Under the pieces are notes generated by a model, which was given only the letters and a program-made list of their open reading frames with translations, was not told the DNA's origin and did no database searches. A program made the translations under genes and the position numbers. From Desulfobacteraceae bacterium (lineage in GTDB: Bacteria; Desulfobacterota; DSM-4660; Desulfatiglandales; Desulfatiglandaceae), in the NCBI GenBank assembly GCA_030632525.1, contig DAOVUP010000048.1:1-8071 (forward strand): 8,071 bases of DNA, in the 5' to 3' direction. This document shows positions 6,814 through 8,071 of the stretch, one piece after another. Every line of letters begins with the position of its first letter. Positions within the stretch are counted from its first letter, which is position 1.

Positions 6814-7662
6814 CTATTTTAATGCGCCTAATAATGCCCCGCGTGTCAGGAAGCGCTCGAGCCATATGGCCAAAAACACTAATGGCAGAATCGCAATCAA
6901 TGAAGAGGAACTGAGACTCCACCAGGGTACTTTAGATGAATTCAGGGCTACAATGGAAACCGGGAGAAGCTGCGTGTCAGCAAAAGTCAGGGTAAAGGCG
7001 AAGAAAAAATCATTCCATGCAAATATAAAGCAGAGAAGCCCCGTTACCACTAAACCTGGCGTACATTCCGGCAATATGATTTTGTAAAACGCCTCAACCG
7101 GTGTGCAACCATCTATAAGCGCGGCCTCATCGAGTTCGGTGGAGATATTATTGAAGAAATCGACCATTATCCAAACCACGATCGGTAACAGCATTGCGAT
7201 ATAGATTAGAATCAAGCCTGCGTGGGTATCCAAGAGCCGGAACGTTTTCAATAAAAGGAAATAGGGTATGGCTAACACCACCGGTGTAATGATCCGTTGT
7301 GAAATAAAAAAGAATGTAATATCCGTATTGCCAAGGGGACCTGCGCGAAAGGTAAAACGGGATAGCCCGTAAGCGGCAAGGGTGCCAAGCGCCAGGCTGA
7401 CCAGACTGGATACAAGAGTAACAATGAGGCTGGAGATGTATGGCCCTAAAATATTGATCCCTTCAGTAGCGCTGAAAAGGACCTTCCATCCGTCAAGGGA
7501 TGGCTCAAAATCGACAAAGGGGATATAGGTAGCGCCGGACACGACCGCTGCATCATCCTTAAATGATGTGGTCAGTGCCCACAGGAAGGGTCCGGCCACA
7601 AATGCCGACCATAATATCAGTACAAGGTATTTGATCCCCTTATAAACAAAAACCCTCATCAT
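6814..7662 (-). CDS. ABC transporter permease, MalG/UgpE-type (CUT1)
   Basis: This is an inner-membrane permease subunit of 282 residues with about six hydrophobic segments, near residues 10-31, 75-100, 115-138, 147-168, 202-225 and 252-268. The EAA loop that docks to the ATPase spans residues 179-198 (EAALIDGCTPVEAFYKIILP), matching the EAA-x2-DG-x-LP pattern with Cys in place of the usual Ala after DG. The segment QRIITPVVLAIPYFLLL is the equivalent of the RMxPPxxxxIP region of MalG-type proteins. The start overlaps the stop of the upstream permease in an ATGA (7659-7662), and AAAGGAGGG lies at 7665-7673; a second ATG is immediately in frame and could be used instead. It forms the membrane channel with the upstream permease. 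The transported compound cannot be assigned. Confidence 0.94.
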   Translation of the reverse strand: MMRVFVYKGIKYLVLILWSAFVAGPFLWALTTSFKDDAAVVSGATYIPFVDFEPSLDGWKVLFSATEGINILGPYISSLIVTLVSSLVSLALGTLAAYGLSRFTFRAGPLGNTDITFFFISQRIITPVVLAIPYFLLLKTFRLLDTHAGLILIYIAMLLPIVVWIMVDFFNNISTELDEAALIDGCTPVEAFYKIILPECTPGLVVTGLLCFIFAWNDFFFAFTLTFADTQLLPVSIVALNSSKVPWWSLSSSSLIAILPLVFLAIWLERFLTRGALLGALK

Positions 7663-8071
7663 GACCCTCCTTTGGAAGCCAAACCCTTTGTCAGCCCTTT
7701 GGCAATCAGTGTGAGTGCAAGAATCATCATTAATAGATAAACAATGGACATGGCTGAGGAGTAACCTATCTGGAATTCACGGAGGCTTCGTATGAAGATA
7801 TAATATGCCGATGTTTCAGTGGAAGTGCCTGGCCCCCCCGAAGTGAGGACATAAACCGTTTCCATGATCTTAGATGCTTCGATAATCCGAATAATCAATA
7901 TTCCGATGGTTATGGGGGCCATCATAGGGAACGTAACATGCCAGAAAGTTTGGAAAGGGTTGGCGCCATCCATGGCGGCAGCCTCATACGGCTCGCGGGG
8001 TAATGAGAGTAACCCTGCTAAAAGCAGGATAAAAATAAATGATGTCCACTGCCAGATATCGACAATTATAA
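7659..8071 (-). CDS. ABC transporter permease, MalF/UgpA-type (CUT1), N-terminus beyond window
   Basis: This is the first permease of the same importer. The frame stays open to the window edge, so the visible 136 or so residues are the C-terminal part of a protein that is usually about 290-320 residues. The edge sequence IIVDIWQWTSFIFILLLAGL is a membrane segment typical just before the EAA loop. The loop itself is YEAAAMDGANPFQTFWHVTFP, fitting the EAA-x2-DGA-x-P consensus, and an internal ATG within it (7971-7973) is not the start. Two further membrane segments follow (TIGILIIRIIEAS and AMSIVYLLMMILALTLIA), with the VYVLTSGGPGTSTE linker common in UgpA/MalF-type proteins. Its TGA stop overlaps the ATG of the next permease, indicating translational coupling. 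Confidence 0.93.
   Translation of the reverse strand, partial: IIVDIWQWTSFIFILLLAGLLSLPREPYEAAAMDGANPFQTFWHVTFPMMAPITIGILIIRIIEASKIMETVYVLTSGGPGTSTETSAYYIFIRSLREFQIGYSSAMSIVYLLMMILALTLIAKGLTKGLASKGGS

Noticed and set aside
6722..7087. Plus-strand open frame of 121 codons opposite the 3' end of the permease gene
   Set aside because: Most of it is antisense to conserved permease sequence; the translation has no family resemblance.

Overview
The window is bacterial, with dense protein-coding genes, short intergenic gaps and clear Shine-Dalgarno sites. It has two convergent halves. The short degenerate heptamer-type repeats next to asnS, together with the gene content, remind me of Desulfobacterota (former Deltaproteobacteria). 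That assignment is only an impression; no marker here fixes the taxonomy.

The left half (about 1-2250, plus strand) is housekeeping. It holds the 3' three quarters of serC (phosphoserine aminotransferase) and then a complete asnS (asparaginyl-tRNA synthetase). Between them lies a four-unit GATTGAY-type heptamer tract, and the asnS ribosome binding site and probable TTG start follow directly on it. An inverted repeat at 2276-2305 separates this pair from the converging genes and may act as a terminator for both strands.

The right half (2308-8071, all minus strand) reads as one accessory operon or cluster. In transcription order it encodes two permeases of a carbohydrate/polyol (CUT1, MalFG/UgpAE-type) ABC transporter, the first cut by the window edge; a MalK/UgpC-type ATPase; a DUF362 protein with a cysteine-rich C-terminus; a LipB octanoyltransferase; a 78-residue stand-alone lipoyl domain; and a FabG-like short-chain dehydrogenase (SDR). 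No substrate-binding protein or second ATPase is visible; they may lie upstream beyond 8071.

The most interesting feature is the pairing of a free lipoyl carrier with its own LipB, an SDR and a DUF362 protein behind a small-molecule importer. A reasonable inference is that an imported polyol-like or hydroxy compound is oxidised and then passed to a lipoyl-dependent step, whose E1-type or other catalytic partner is not in the window. The substrate and reaction cannot be read from this sequence. Local oddities are a Q-loop Gln-to-Glu change in the ATPase, two atypical positions in the SDR, and an unclear lipB start that may overlap the DUF362 gene.
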